The notes beneath the pieces are model-generated. The model saw nothing but the letters and a program-made list of their open reading frames with translations, was not told where the DNA came from and ran no database searches. A stretch of 64,000 nucleotides of DNA from Bacteroidales bacterium UBA1680 (lineage in GTDB: Bacteria > Bacteroidota > Bacteroidia > Bacteroidales > UBA932), in assembly GCA_002320605.1 (NCBI GenBank), contig DCKG01000015.1, forward strand, positions 158,759 to 222,758, read 5' to 3'. Shown one piece after another: positions 22,618 to 30,362 of the stretch. Numbering within the stretch: position 1 is the first letter of the stretch; each line of letters opens with the position of its first letter. The translations under genes and the position numbers were made by a program.

Positions 22618-24663
22618 ATGGAAGATTACGGTTTGTTCAGGGTTGCCGCAGCTGTTCCTCGCGTGAAGGTTGCCGACATAGACCACAATATGAAGGCAAT
22701 CGTAGGCCAGATAGACAAGGCTGAGACCGAAGGCGCTTCGCTCGTGGTATTCCCTGAATTATCTGTCACGGGCTACACCTGCGGTGATTTGTTCAGCCAG
22801 GACCTGCTTTTACGCAAGGCGGAAGATGCCGTGGCGAAAATCATGGCATTCACCAGGGGCAAGTTCATAACCGTCATCGTCGGCGTGCCAGTGCAATTCT
22901 GCGGCAAGCTCTACAACTGCGCCGCCGTGATTCGGAATGGGGGGCTGAAAGGACTTGTCCCCAAAATATACCTGCCCACCTACGGCGAATTCTACGAGGC
23001 CCGCTGGTTCGCTCCAGGATCGGACTTCCTGTCACAGCACAATGTCGCCAGCGGCCATTTCGTCAATGACGGGAAGAGGTTCTGCCGTGAGGGATTCGAT
23101 TCAGAAATTCGTTTCGCCGGGCAGCAGTGCAACATTTCTCCGAACCAGCTGTTCACGATAGGAAATGCCACTTTCGGAATCGAAATCTGCGAGGATTTCT
23201 GGGCTCCGGTGCCCCCTTCCTCATTCCTGGCCCCTTCAGGTGCTCAGATCATCGTGAACTTGTCAGCCTCGAACGAGGTAATGACGAAGTACGCCGAGCG
23301 CAAGATGCTCATCTCCAATCAGTCCGGTCGCACCGTCTCCGGCTACATCTATTGCTCTGCCGGCTACGGAGAATCCACTCAGGACACCGTGTACGCAGGG
23401 TCATCGATTATCTGCGAGAACGGCAGCCTGCTGGCAGAGAACGAGCGCTTCCAGATAGAGGACTCCATGATATTCGCAGATATTGACATCCAGGCGCTTG
23501 ACATACTGAGGCAGAAGAAGAATTCTTTCCGAGGGATGGCTCCCGACGGGACTTCCGCTTCAGAATATTCAGTGTTCTATTCCCGCTACGACCTTGGACC
23601 TGCCGCCCCGACGGATTTTGAAAAATCCCTGCACAGAGCAGTAGAACCTCATCCTTTCCTGCCAGAAGGCAATCCGCTCGAAATAGCCGGCAAATCCAGG
23701 GAAATCCTCTCCATCCAGACCATCGGACTCGTGTCAAGGCTGGAGCATATCGGTTGCAAAACAGCAGTGATCGGCATATCCGGCGGGCTGGACAGCACTC
23801 TCGCCCTGCTTGTCACCGCCATGGCTTTCGACAGGCTTGGCCTCCCGCGCAAAGGCATTTATGGCATCACCATGCCGGGCTTAGGGACGACGCAACGCAC
23901 GAAATCCAATGCAACGGATTTGATGGCTGCCCTCGGCATCACCTCAAAGGAGATTTCCGTAGTCCCTGCCGTGAACCAGCATTTCAAGGACATCGGACAC
24001 GACCCAGATGTCATGGATTCCACCTACGAGAACGCCCAGGCACGCGAAAGGACCCAGATCCTCATGGACATCGCTAATCAGGAAGGAGGGATAGTAATCG
24101 GCACCGGAGACCTTTCAGAGCTGGCTTTAGGCTGGTGCACCTACAATGGCGACCACATGTCCATGTACGCTGTGAACTCCTCCGTGCCCAAAACGCTCAT
24201 CAAGCATCTGGTGCGCTGGGCTGCGGAAAACGTATTCGACGAGAAGGCCGAGAAAGGCCGTCGTTCCGCCAAAGAGATACTCCTGGACGTGATAGACACG
24301 CCAATCAGCCCTGAACTAAAGCCTGCGGACTCGGACGGAAACATCAAGCAGAAGACCGAAGACCTCATCGGGCCTTACGAGCTGCACGATTTCTTCCTGT
24401 ATAATTTCCACCGCTACGGCTGGGCCCCTAAAAAAATATATTTCTTCGCAAAACGGGCATTCAACGGAGCATACAACGATGCAGAAATTCTGAAATGGCT
24501 CAAGAAGTTCTTCTGGAGATTCTTCAGCCAGCAGTTCAAGCGCTCCTGCCTGCCTGACGGCCCGAAAATAAGCATGGTCAGCCTCTCGCCAAGGGCGGAC
24601 TGGCGCATGCCGTCGGATGCCAAAGTAAAGCTCTGGATGGACGAGCTGGACAAGCTCTCATGA
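22618..24663 (+). CDS. nadE: Glutamine-dependent NAD+ synthetase
   Basis: A 681-residue two-domain enzyme. The N-terminal nitrilase-type glutaminase has Glu47 (FPEL), Lys116 (PKIYLP) and Cys191 (IEICEDFW) as catalytic triad. The C-terminal synthetase has the PP-loop SGGLDST (from Ser388) and the later GTGDLSELALGWCTYNGDHM block. It converts deamido-NAD to NAD+ with ammonia channelled from glutamine. The ATG at 22618 is chosen: it follows the previous stop by 4 nt, and the family N-terminus begins with DYGLFRVAAAVP. It ends the run; a terminator hairpin lies behind it. Confidence 0.94.
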   Translation: MEDYGLFRVAAAVPRVKVADIDHNMKAIVGQIDKAETEGASLVVFPELSVTGYTCGDLFSQDLLLRKAEDAVAKIMAFTRGKFITVIVGVPVQFCGKLYNCAAVIRNGGLKGLVPKIYLPTYGEFYEARWFAPGSDFLSQHNVASGHFVNDGKRFCREGFDSEIRFAGQQCNISPNQLFTIGNATFGIEICEDFWAPVPPSSFLAPSGAQIIVNLSASNEVMTKYAERKMLISNQSGRTVSGYIYCSAGYGESTQDTVYAGSSIICENGSLLAENERFQIEDSMIFADIDIQALDILRQKKNSFRGMAPDGTSASEYSVFYSRYDLGPAAPTDFEKSLHRAVEPHPFLPEGNPLEIAGKSREILSIQTIGLVSRLEHIGCKTAVIGISGGLDSTLALLVTAMAFDRLGLPRKGIYGITMPGLGTTQRTKSNATDLMAALGITSKEISVVPAVNQHFKDIGHDPDVMDSTYENAQARERTQILMDIANQEGGIVIGTGDLSELALGWCTYNGDHMSMYAVNSSVPKTLIKHLVRWAAENVFDEKAEKGRRSAKEILLDVIDTPISPELKPADSDGNIKQKTEDLIGPYELHDFFLYNFHRYGWAPKKIYFFAKRAFNGAYNDAEILKWLKKFFWRFFSQQFKRSCLPDGPKISMVSLSPRADWRMPSDAKVKLWMDELDKLS

Positions 24664-24681
24664 CGCCTGACCCACGCAGTT

Positions 24682-25878
24682 TTAACAAGCCTCGGAAGTC
24701 ATTTCCGGGGCTTTTTTGCGAAAGAACTTGTCTATGACCAGGGCGATGGCACCGTCGCCGGTCACGTTGCATGCCGTGCCGAAATTATCCATCGTGATGT
24801 AGAGAGCTATCATCAAGGCCTGCTCCTGCTCCCCGAAGCCCAGCATCGAGCTCAGCACGGCCAGCGCCGCCATTATGGCACCGCCTGGCACTCCAGGGGC
24901 TGCCACCATCATCACCCCAAGCATCAGTATGAAGCCCAGGAACATCGGGAAGTCGAACGGCATGCCATTCATGAGCATCAAGGCGACTGCGCAAGCCGTG
25001 ATTTTCAAGCAGCTTCCAGAAAGATGAATCGTAGCACAGAGAGGCACGACGAATCCGGCGATTTCATCACTGACTCTATTCTTCTTGACGCATTCCAGCG
25101 TCACGGGAATAGTCGCCGCCGAAGAAGAAGTGCCTAAAGCGGTGAAATAGGCCGGCATCATCTTCCCAAGAGTCTTGAAAGGGTTTCTGCCAGCGATGGC
25201 ACCAGCGACGCAATATTGGAATACCAGCAATAGGATGTGCATTATGAATATAACGCCGATAATCCCGATGAAGACCTTGATCACGTGGACAGCCTGTCCT
25301 GTGTAGGTCATGCCCAGGAATATTCCGAATATGTAGATGGGCAGCAGCGGCAGAATCACTACCTCGATGGTCTTCACTATTATATCCTTGAACTCACCTG
25401 CTATGTTCTTCAAGTTCGTCGAGCCGAAAAATGCCATTCCAAGGCCCAGGGTAAAGGCAAATACCAGCGAAGACATCACGTCCACCATAGGAGGAATCTG
25501 AATCGTGAAGAAAGGCTCTATGTTCTCATATTCATTAACTGCCTCCACTCCCCCGCCTCCGACGATTATTTTAGGGAAGATGGCAGCGCTGGTGCCATAG
25601 GAAAAAAGCCCTGCGAACACAGTGTCGCAATATGCGATGAGAGCCGTGATCAGCAGCAACTTCCCTGCTCCTTGGCCGATGTCCGCTATGGCAGGGACCA
25701 CCAACCCTATGATTATCAGAGGAATCAGGAATTGCAGGAAATTACTGAATATGCCGTTGAATGTCGCGAAGAATCTCACCATCGGCAGCGGCATGAAAAG
25801 CCCTAGAACTATGCCAAGCAGTATGGCTATCAAGATTCTGGGCAGCAGCCCAAGATGAAATTTCTTCTTCGTATTCAT
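24682..25878 (-). CDS. Dicarboxylate/amino acid:cation symporter (DAACS family)
   Basis: A 398-residue inner-membrane protein with about eight transmembrane helices and two re-entrant loops. It shows the Glt/Dct signatures: a serine-rich hairpin ALGTSSSAATIPVTLECVKKN (about 235-255), SGSCLKITACAVALML, and near the C-terminus the ALYITMDNFGTACNVTGDGA block that binds substrate carboxylates and sodium. Members import aspartate, glutamate, serine/threonine or C4-dicarboxylates with Na+ or H+; the exact substrate is not readable. It is convergent with nadE and 34 nt downstream of the CDF exporter gene on the same strand. Length is normal for the family. Confidence 0.88.
   Translation of the reverse strand: MNTKKKFHLGLLPRILIAILLGIVLGLFMPLPMVRFFATFNGIFSNFLQFLIPLIIIGLVVPAIADIGQGAGKLLLITALIAYCDTVFAGLFSYGTSAAIFPKIIVGGGGVEAVNEYENIEPFFTIQIPPMVDVMSSLVFAFTLGLGMAFFGSTNLKNIAGEFKDIIVKTIEVVILPLLPIYIFGIFLGMTYTGQAVHVIKVFIGIIGVIFIMHILLLVFQYCVAGAIAGRNPFKTLGKMMPAYFTALGTSSSAATIPVTLECVKKNRVSDEIAGFVVPLCATIHLSGSCLKITACAVALMLMNGMPFDFPMFLGFILMLGVMMVAAPGVPGGAIMAALAVLSSMLGFGEQEQALMIALYITMDNFGTACNVTGDGAIALVIDKFFRKKAPEMTSEAC
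24686..24717 (+). terminator. Rho-independent terminator after nadE
   Basis: Arms AGCCTCGGAA and TTCCGGGGCT (one mismatch) surround a GTCAT loop and are followed by TTTTTT. It lies within the last codons of the convergent symporter gene on the other strand. Confidence 0.8.
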
Positions 25879-25912
25879 TTATCAGCTTGTGTTATTAAAT
25901 GTGGCATATTCA

Positions 25913-26806
25913 TTAATCTGCATCGTCTTCCGGCTCGATGTGAAGCGAAATCTGGGTTTCTTTTCCGAATTCCTTCCATATCTCTTCCTCCACTTCCTTG
26001 GAAATATCATGAGCCTCTTTCAGCGACATGCCCGATGGCACCACCAGATGCCCTTCAATTATGATGTAAGGTCCCTCCTTGCGAGTCTTCAGATTATGGA
26101 AATCGATGACTCCAGGCACCGAGACCGCCGTATTGACTATTTTTTCTTCCATATCGTCCGGCAGAGAGACATCCAACAGCTCCTTTATCGCAGGGATAGA
26201 CATCTTGAAAGCAATCACGAATATGAATATGCTGATGACACAGCCTGCCAGAGGGTCAAGTATTGCGAATTTATTCCCTAGGAATATGGCTCCGGCTATT
26301 CCTAACAACGAGCCAATCGAGGACAAGGCATCCGACCTGTGGTGCCAGGCGTTTGCCACCATCATGGGGCTTTCCAGTTTCTTGCCTTTTATCGCCGTAT
26401 ATTGATACAGGGCCTCTTTCGCCACAATGGACAGAGCAGCAGCCCAGACGGCTATCATTTTAGGTGCTGGCACAGGCTGTCCTGCAAGAATATCTTTTAT
26501 TTTCTTGATTCCCACGTCCATCAGGTTGAAAGCCACGATGGCCAGCATCAAGGCGATTATGAATGTCGCGAATGTCTCGAATTTGCCGTGGCCGTAATCG
26601 TGATCCTTGTCCCTGCCTTTGCCAGAAATTCTCACGAAGACTATCACTATCACGTCTGTGACCAGGTCACTCAAAGAATGTATGCCGTCGGCCAGCATTG
26701 CGGTTGACTTGCCCACTATGCCTGCAATGATCTTGAATACAGTCAGAATCAGGTTAACGACGGAACCTACAAGGGTGACGAAAGTTATTTCCTTGGCACG
26801 ATCCAT
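25913..26806 (-). CDS. Cation diffusion facilitator (CDF) metal exporter
   Basis: A 297-residue protein with six transmembrane helices and a C-terminal cytoplasmic metallochaperone-like domain (about 205-297). Metal-site motifs are present: HSLSD in helix 2 (His-x3-Asp, about 43-47), the HDYGHGKFE loop (about 69-77), and HHRSD in helix 5 (His-x3-Asp). The HD-HD pattern is that of zinc-type CDF transporters, while manganese-type members have DD-DD. It exports divalent cations in exchange for protons. A clear purine-rich site, GAGGAGA, lies just before the ATG, unusual in this window. A candidate short RNA or attenuator lies upstream (26858-26961). Confidence 0.9.
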   Translation of the reverse strand: MDRAKEITFVTLVGSVVNLILTVFKIIAGIVGKSTAMLADGIHSLSDLVTDVIVIVFVRISGKGRDKDHDYGHGKFETFATFIIALMLAIVAFNLMDVGIKKIKDILAGQPVPAPKMIAVWAAALSIVAKEALYQYTAIKGKKLESPMMVANAWHHRSDALSSIGSLLGIAGAIFLGNKFAILDPLAGCVISIFIFVIAFKMSIPAIKELLDVSLPDDMEEKIVNTAVSVPGVIDFHNLKTRKEGPYIIIEGHLVVPSGMSLKEAHDISKEVEEEIWKEFGKETQISLHIEPEDDAD

Positions 26807-26857
26807 TTCTCCTCACATTTTTTGCGACAAAACAGTCGCTAATATATGAAATAATGA

Positions 26858-26961
26858 TAAAAAAGAAAAGGCAGTGAGGTATCGCACCCGACTGCCTTCA
26901 AACAAACAACTTTATTCTAAAAACACTGACCAAACAAATATTGAAAGTTCATTGAACTTTC
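26858..26961 (-). ncRNA. Candidate small RNA or attenuated leader upstream of the CDF gene
   Basis: On the minus strand a -7 box TATATTTG (26966-26973), with TTTC 19 nt upstream, predicts a start near 26961. The transcript would open with a hairpin GAAAGTT-CAATG-AACTTTC (26961-26943) and close with an intrinsic terminator: arms AGGCAGT/ACTGCCT (26897-26869) followed by TTTTCTTTTTT. In between is a possible 11-codon peptide beginning MNFQYLFGQ (ATG at 26952). It may be a free RNA of about 104 nt or an attenuator for the downstream exporter. No known RNA family was recognised. Confidence 0.45.
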
Positions 26962-27021
26962 TTTACAAATATATAAAAATATATCTTTCTCTGAAATTAT
27001 TTTTCAACGAACAGGCTTATT

Positions 27022-27114
27022 TTACCCATTAACGGCACAATAATCAATCCAAACGACAAAAAATGTCGCCGCCGCTATCGAGCCAAGCAAATAACCTTTA
27101 GCCTTTGTATTCAT
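27022..27114 (-). pseudogene. Possible 30-codon remnant of an EamA/DMT transporter gene
   Basis: A 30-residue ORF starts MNTKAKGYLLGSIAAAT, which resembles the N-terminus of Bacteroidota EamA (drug/metabolite transporter) proteins, then diverges and stops after FFVVWIDYCAVNG. The rest of a transporter is absent on this strand. It could be a relic or a genuine small one-helix membrane protein. The similarity is from memory of the family and is not proven. It fits the orientation of the preceding TonB receptor gene, 28 nt away. Confidence 0.3.
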
Positions 27115-27123
27115 CACAAGGGA

Positions 27124-27145
27124 CAAAACTAGAAAATATTTCTAG
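27124..27145 (-). terminator. Weak terminator at the end of the TonB receptor gene
   Basis: On the minus strand, CTAGAAA-TAT-TTTCTAG (27145-27129) forms a 7-bp stem overlapping the stop codon and is followed by TTTTG. It is AU-rich, so efficiency may be low. Confidence 0.4.
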
Positions 27146-29400
27146 AATCTGTAGGAGACCTTGAACATGAAATTGACAGGAGCCTGAGGATAGACGCCGA
27201 TGCCGGTAGTGAGCTTCTGATCGGCTTTTGAATAGGATTCCCATCGCCAGCCTGATGCATAGTACTTGTTGTTGAACAAGTTATTCACGTAACCGGTCAG
27301 GCCGAGGAAACCCCCGTTCACCTTGAATTCATGAGCCACGGAAAAATTGCTCACGAAATAGCCTGGAATTTTCATGTCAGAACGTTCCGTATTGTCCAGA
27401 TATTGTTTCCCGATGTATTTGCCGTCAATGGAGAATGTTGTCGTTTTCAACGATCCCCTGCCGGAATCCTTCCATGGGGTGACGGAGAGCTTTGCCATGC
27501 CAATGAAGGACGGTGACATGAGCATGGTTGACCTGCCATAATCAAAAGCCTTGGTCTCAAATTCTGCACCGTCGCTTACGGAAGCATAGTCGACATATTC
27601 CTTTATCTGGCTCACGCTTAGCGTAGCATTGGCATCGAGGCGGAACCAGAGGGCAGGGGCCCAGGCAGCGGACAGCTCCACTCCCCTTCTCCACCCCCTG
27701 GACACGTTCTCCTTGATGGCATAGCCGGAGGAACTGAGCCGCCCCGTCTCCAGAAGCATGTCTTTATATTCCATCAGGTAGACGTTAGCGGAACCGGAGA
27801 ATTTCGCTCCGGAATAATTATACCCAAGCTCGAAGTCCAACATTTTCTCAGGTTTCAAAGGACTGATGTCACCCTTTATGTTCTCCTTGATGTCCCCCCT
27901 GCCAGGCTCGCGATGTCCGAGAGCCACCGAGAAATAGGCTCTGTGAGCCTCTGAAAAGTCGAAGTTCACGCCTGCGCGAGGATTCAGGAAATTCCAGCTG
28001 TCGCCATAATCGACCCTGGCTGCGTCATCGTCCACGCCTTTCATGTCAAGATCCACATAACGATACTGGAGATCGCCGAAAAGCGTAACCCAGTCTCCTA
28101 CGAGATATTCCGCGCGGGCATGAGCAGACACGTCGTACTTCGTACCGTTATTCCAGTACCAAGGATTGTCCTCCCTATTGCCTTGCTTCAAGGAAGAATA
28201 ATCGAAAGAATCTCCTGGCACTGCAGCCCAGAGAACCCTTCCCCAATGGTCACCATCGTACTTGGAGACGCTCAGCCCGCCAGTTAGGCGAAGCAAGTCG
28301 GAAGCGTATTTTAAGTCCGAATTCACTACGTAGAAATCGTTTCCCATGAGCTTTCGATAAATGATATCGCTCTTTCCGAAAGTCGAGGCAAAACCATATT
28401 TCGGCAGCTTCTTGTCCTCTTTATAATATTCATCATAACCATCGCCGCGAGTATAATTCAGAGTCGTGCTCCAAGTGAGCGCATCGGAGAAGCTGTGAGT
28501 ATAATTCAACTGAATATGGTTCTGATCGTATGCGTCAATGGCATTGTCGTAATAGTGCACGTTGCCATATTCATCATAATACTGCCCTGCGTCATTATAT
28601 TTCCGGTCTTTGTGATATTGCTCGATGTCGATGCCATTCCATGTTATGCCGCTCCTCTGGTGACCCATCAGCCAAGTCATCCTGAGGGAGTTGCGCTCGT
28701 TCATCCAGCCTAGCACCACGAATGCCGACTGCGATTTAACTTTCGCATTACGAATATAACCATCGGTATAGCCTCTTGAATATGCCGCATTGGCGTAGAA
28801 GCCCGACTTAGAGAGTCCAGTGCCTGCGGCCACAGTAGTCTCGAAAGTGTTCCATGAGCCTGCGCTGACGTCAACCACTGCGGAAGGATCCGCCTGTACG
28901 GAAGCCGTCGACATATTCACGGAAGCTCCAAATGCTCCTGCTCCATTGGCAGTCGTTCCCAATCCCCTTTGAACCTGCACGGAAGAGAGGATGCTGGCTA
29001 GTGAAGGAATGTTCACCCAGAACACTTCCTGTGACTCAGCATCGTTGAGCGTCACCCCATTCAGGGTTACATTGATCTGGGAACCTTTGGAGCCGCGGAT
29101 CGTCATGTTCGAGTTGCCAAGGCCCGTGCCACCCTCGTTGTAAGTCACTACCGAAGGCTGAAGATTAAGAATCATCGGAACAGAATTTATCGGGTTGGCG
29201 CTTCGAATCTCCTGCCTGCCAACCATCGTGTAGGTTACCGGAGTGGATTTTCCTGCCCTGGAGGCAGACACGACCACGCTGTCCAGATGCTCCACCTTAT
29301 CTGACTCTTCGCCAGCGGATTTTGAATCATTTCCGGCGAATGCGGCCGCCGGAGCCGTCATGAGCAGCATAGACGCTGCATAAAAAATAAAACCTCGCAT
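27142..29400 (-). CDS. TonB-dependent outer-membrane receptor, predicted thiamine/thiamine-phosphate uptake
   Basis: A 752-residue receptor: signal peptide (about 1-22), a TonB-box-like HLDSVVVSASRAGKS (about 37-52), plug domain with QEIRSANPINSVPMILNLQP and GLGNSNMTIRGSKGSQINVT, and a 22-strand barrel ending in the aromatic FKVSYRF. The barrel has the typical GVELSAAWAP and FDFELGYNY-like strands. A TPP riboswitch lies in its leader, and this arrangement is the known signature of the thiamine receptor of Bacteroidota, so the substrate is very probably thiamine or a phosphate ester. No inner-membrane thiamine transporter or pyrophosphokinase follows it here, unlike in the better-known operons. 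Substrate is inferred from regulation. Confidence 0.85.
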   Translation of the reverse strand: MRGFIFYAASMLLMTAPAAAFAGNDSKSAGEESDKVEHLDSVVVSASRAGKSTPVTYTMVGRQEIRSANPINSVPMILNLQPSVVTYNEGGTGLGNSNMTIRGSKGSQINVTLNGVTLNDAESQEVFWVNIPSLASILSSVQVQRGLGTTANGAGAFGASVNMSTASVQADPSAVVDVSAGSWNTFETTVAAGTGLSKSGFYANAAYSRGYTDGYIRNAKVKSQSAFVVLGWMNERNSLRMTWLMGHQRSGITWNGIDIEQYHKDRKYNDAGQYYDEYGNVHYYDNAIDAYDQNHIQLNYTHSFSDALTWSTTLNYTRGDGYDEYYKEDKKLPKYGFASTFGKSDIIYRKLMGNDFYVVNSDLKYASDLLRLTGGLSVSKYDGDHWGRVLWAAVPGDSFDYSSLKQGNREDNPWYWNNGTKYDVSAHARAEYLVGDWVTLFGDLQYRYVDLDMKGVDDDAARVDYGDSWNFLNPRAGVNFDFSEAHRAYFSVALGHREPGRGDIKENIKGDISPLKPEKMLDFELGYNYSGAKFSGSANVYLMEYKDMLLETGRLSSSGYAIKENVSRGWRRGVELSAAWAPALWFRLDANATLSVSQIKEYVDYASVSDGAEFETKAFDYGRSTMLMSPSFIGMAKLSVTPWKDSGRGSLKTTTFSIDGKYIGKQYLDNTERSDMKIPGYFVSNFSVAHEFKVNGGFLGLTGYVNNLFNNKYYASGWRWESYSKADQKLTTGIGVYPQAPVNFMFKVSYRF

Positions 29401-29450
29401 AATGTGTTAATATTAATGCAAGGGGGCGCCACTAATGTGACATGTTTGAG

Positions 29451-29545
29451 ATTACGCTTCCCTACGGCGGTATTAACCGCATCAGGTTCATTGGGTATGA
29501 TCTCAGGGGAAATGGCAACCATTTCCTCACCCCCGCTAATTTTCC
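29451..29545 (-). promoter_or_regulatory. TPP riboswitch (THI element)
   Basis: Read on the minus strand, the leader contains GCGGGGGTG, then CTGAGATCATACCC, AATGAACCTGATGCGGTTAA and TACCGCCGTAGGGAAGC in the order and spacing of the thiamine-pyrophosphate aptamer. The conserved CTGAGA and ACCTGAT...GGTTAATACC...GTAGGGA strings are all intact. A -7 box TATATTTG (29547-29554) sits just upstream. A CCCCC run between the aptamer and the start codon (near 29422-29426) could compete with the aptamer P1 strand. TPP would turn off the receptor gene that starts at 29400. Confidence 0.93.
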
Positions 29546-29578
29546 ACAAATATAATATAATTTCCGCTTCTCGGCGAA

Positions 29579-30349
29579 TTATTTCTTGTCTGCCAGCTTC
29601 ACCTCGTACAGACGCTTCCAGTATTTGCCAGTTAAGTAAATCTTGCCGTCGGCAGGATTGCAAGCGATGCCGTTAAGCACGTCCGTCCTGTCATCCCTAA
29701 GACTCTGCGGCAACAGGCCGGTACAGTCGATTGCCCCTTCTACGATGCCAGATGATGGGTTGATAATGACGATCATGTCGGTCATATAGACGTTCGCCCA
29801 GATCTTGCCGTCGATATATTCAAGTTCATTCAGCATGCTCAGGCTGCGACCGTTCATTTTGACGGTCAGCACTTTCTGCTGCTTGAAATTCTCATCAAGG
29901 AAATATATTCTTGAAGAGCCGTCGCTGGCTATGAGGCTCTTCCCATCGGTAGTCAGCCCCCATCCCTCACGAGGGTAGGAATATGTTGCCTTGTATTGCA
30001 GCGTCGCAGCATCGTAGACGAAGGCCACTTTGTTGGTCCAAGTGAGGATGTACAAGTTGCCATTCAGCACTACTGAGCCTTCGAGGAAATATTTCCTGTC
30101 GAAATTGAACTGCTTCAGTGCCTTTCCCGTGGCGATGTCCACCTTCCTCAGCGTGGATTCCCCGTACTGGCCGGTGGTCTCGTACATCGCCCCATTGTAG
30201 AAAAACAGGCCCTGAGTATAGGAAGCAGGATCGTGAGGATATTCCTTTACTACCTGAACCTTATATTGATGCACCTTCGAACCTGCGCAGAAGGTAAAGG
30301 AGAACATCGCTATAATACAGCAAATAAATATTTTGGCTTGCTTCAGCAT
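29579..30349 (-). CDS. Glutaminyl-peptide cyclotransferase, beta-propeller type
   Basis: A 256-residue protein with an N-terminal hydrophobic signal ending near FTFCAG, possibly a lipoprotein (Cys about 21). The five-bladed propeller signatures of the plant/bacterial glutamine cyclotransferase family are present: YPHDPASYTQGLFFYNGAMYETTGQYG split across blades 1-2, RKYFLEGSVVLNGNLYILTW with the conserved Glu, EGWGLTTDGKSLIASDGSS and NELEYIDGKIWANVYMTDMI, ending DVLNGIACNPADGKIYLTGKYW. It would convert N-terminal Gln of exported peptides to pyroglutamate. It is 13 nt downstream of pyrG and could share its transcript; the TPP riboswitch of the next gene lies right after it. Confidence 0.88.
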   Translation of the reverse strand: MLKQAKIFICCIIAMFSFTFCAGSKVHQYKVQVVKEYPHDPASYTQGLFFYNGAMYETTGQYGESTLRKVDIATGKALKQFNFDRKYFLEGSVVLNGNLYILTWTNKVAFVYDAATLQYKATYSYPREGWGLTTDGKSLIASDGSSRIYFLDENFKQQKVLTVKMNGRSLSMLNELEYIDGKIWANVYMTDMIVIINPSSGIVEGAIDCTGLLPQSLRDDRTDVLNGIACNPADGKIYLTGKYWKRLYEVKLADKK

Positions 30350-30362
30350 ATTACCTTTGTTC

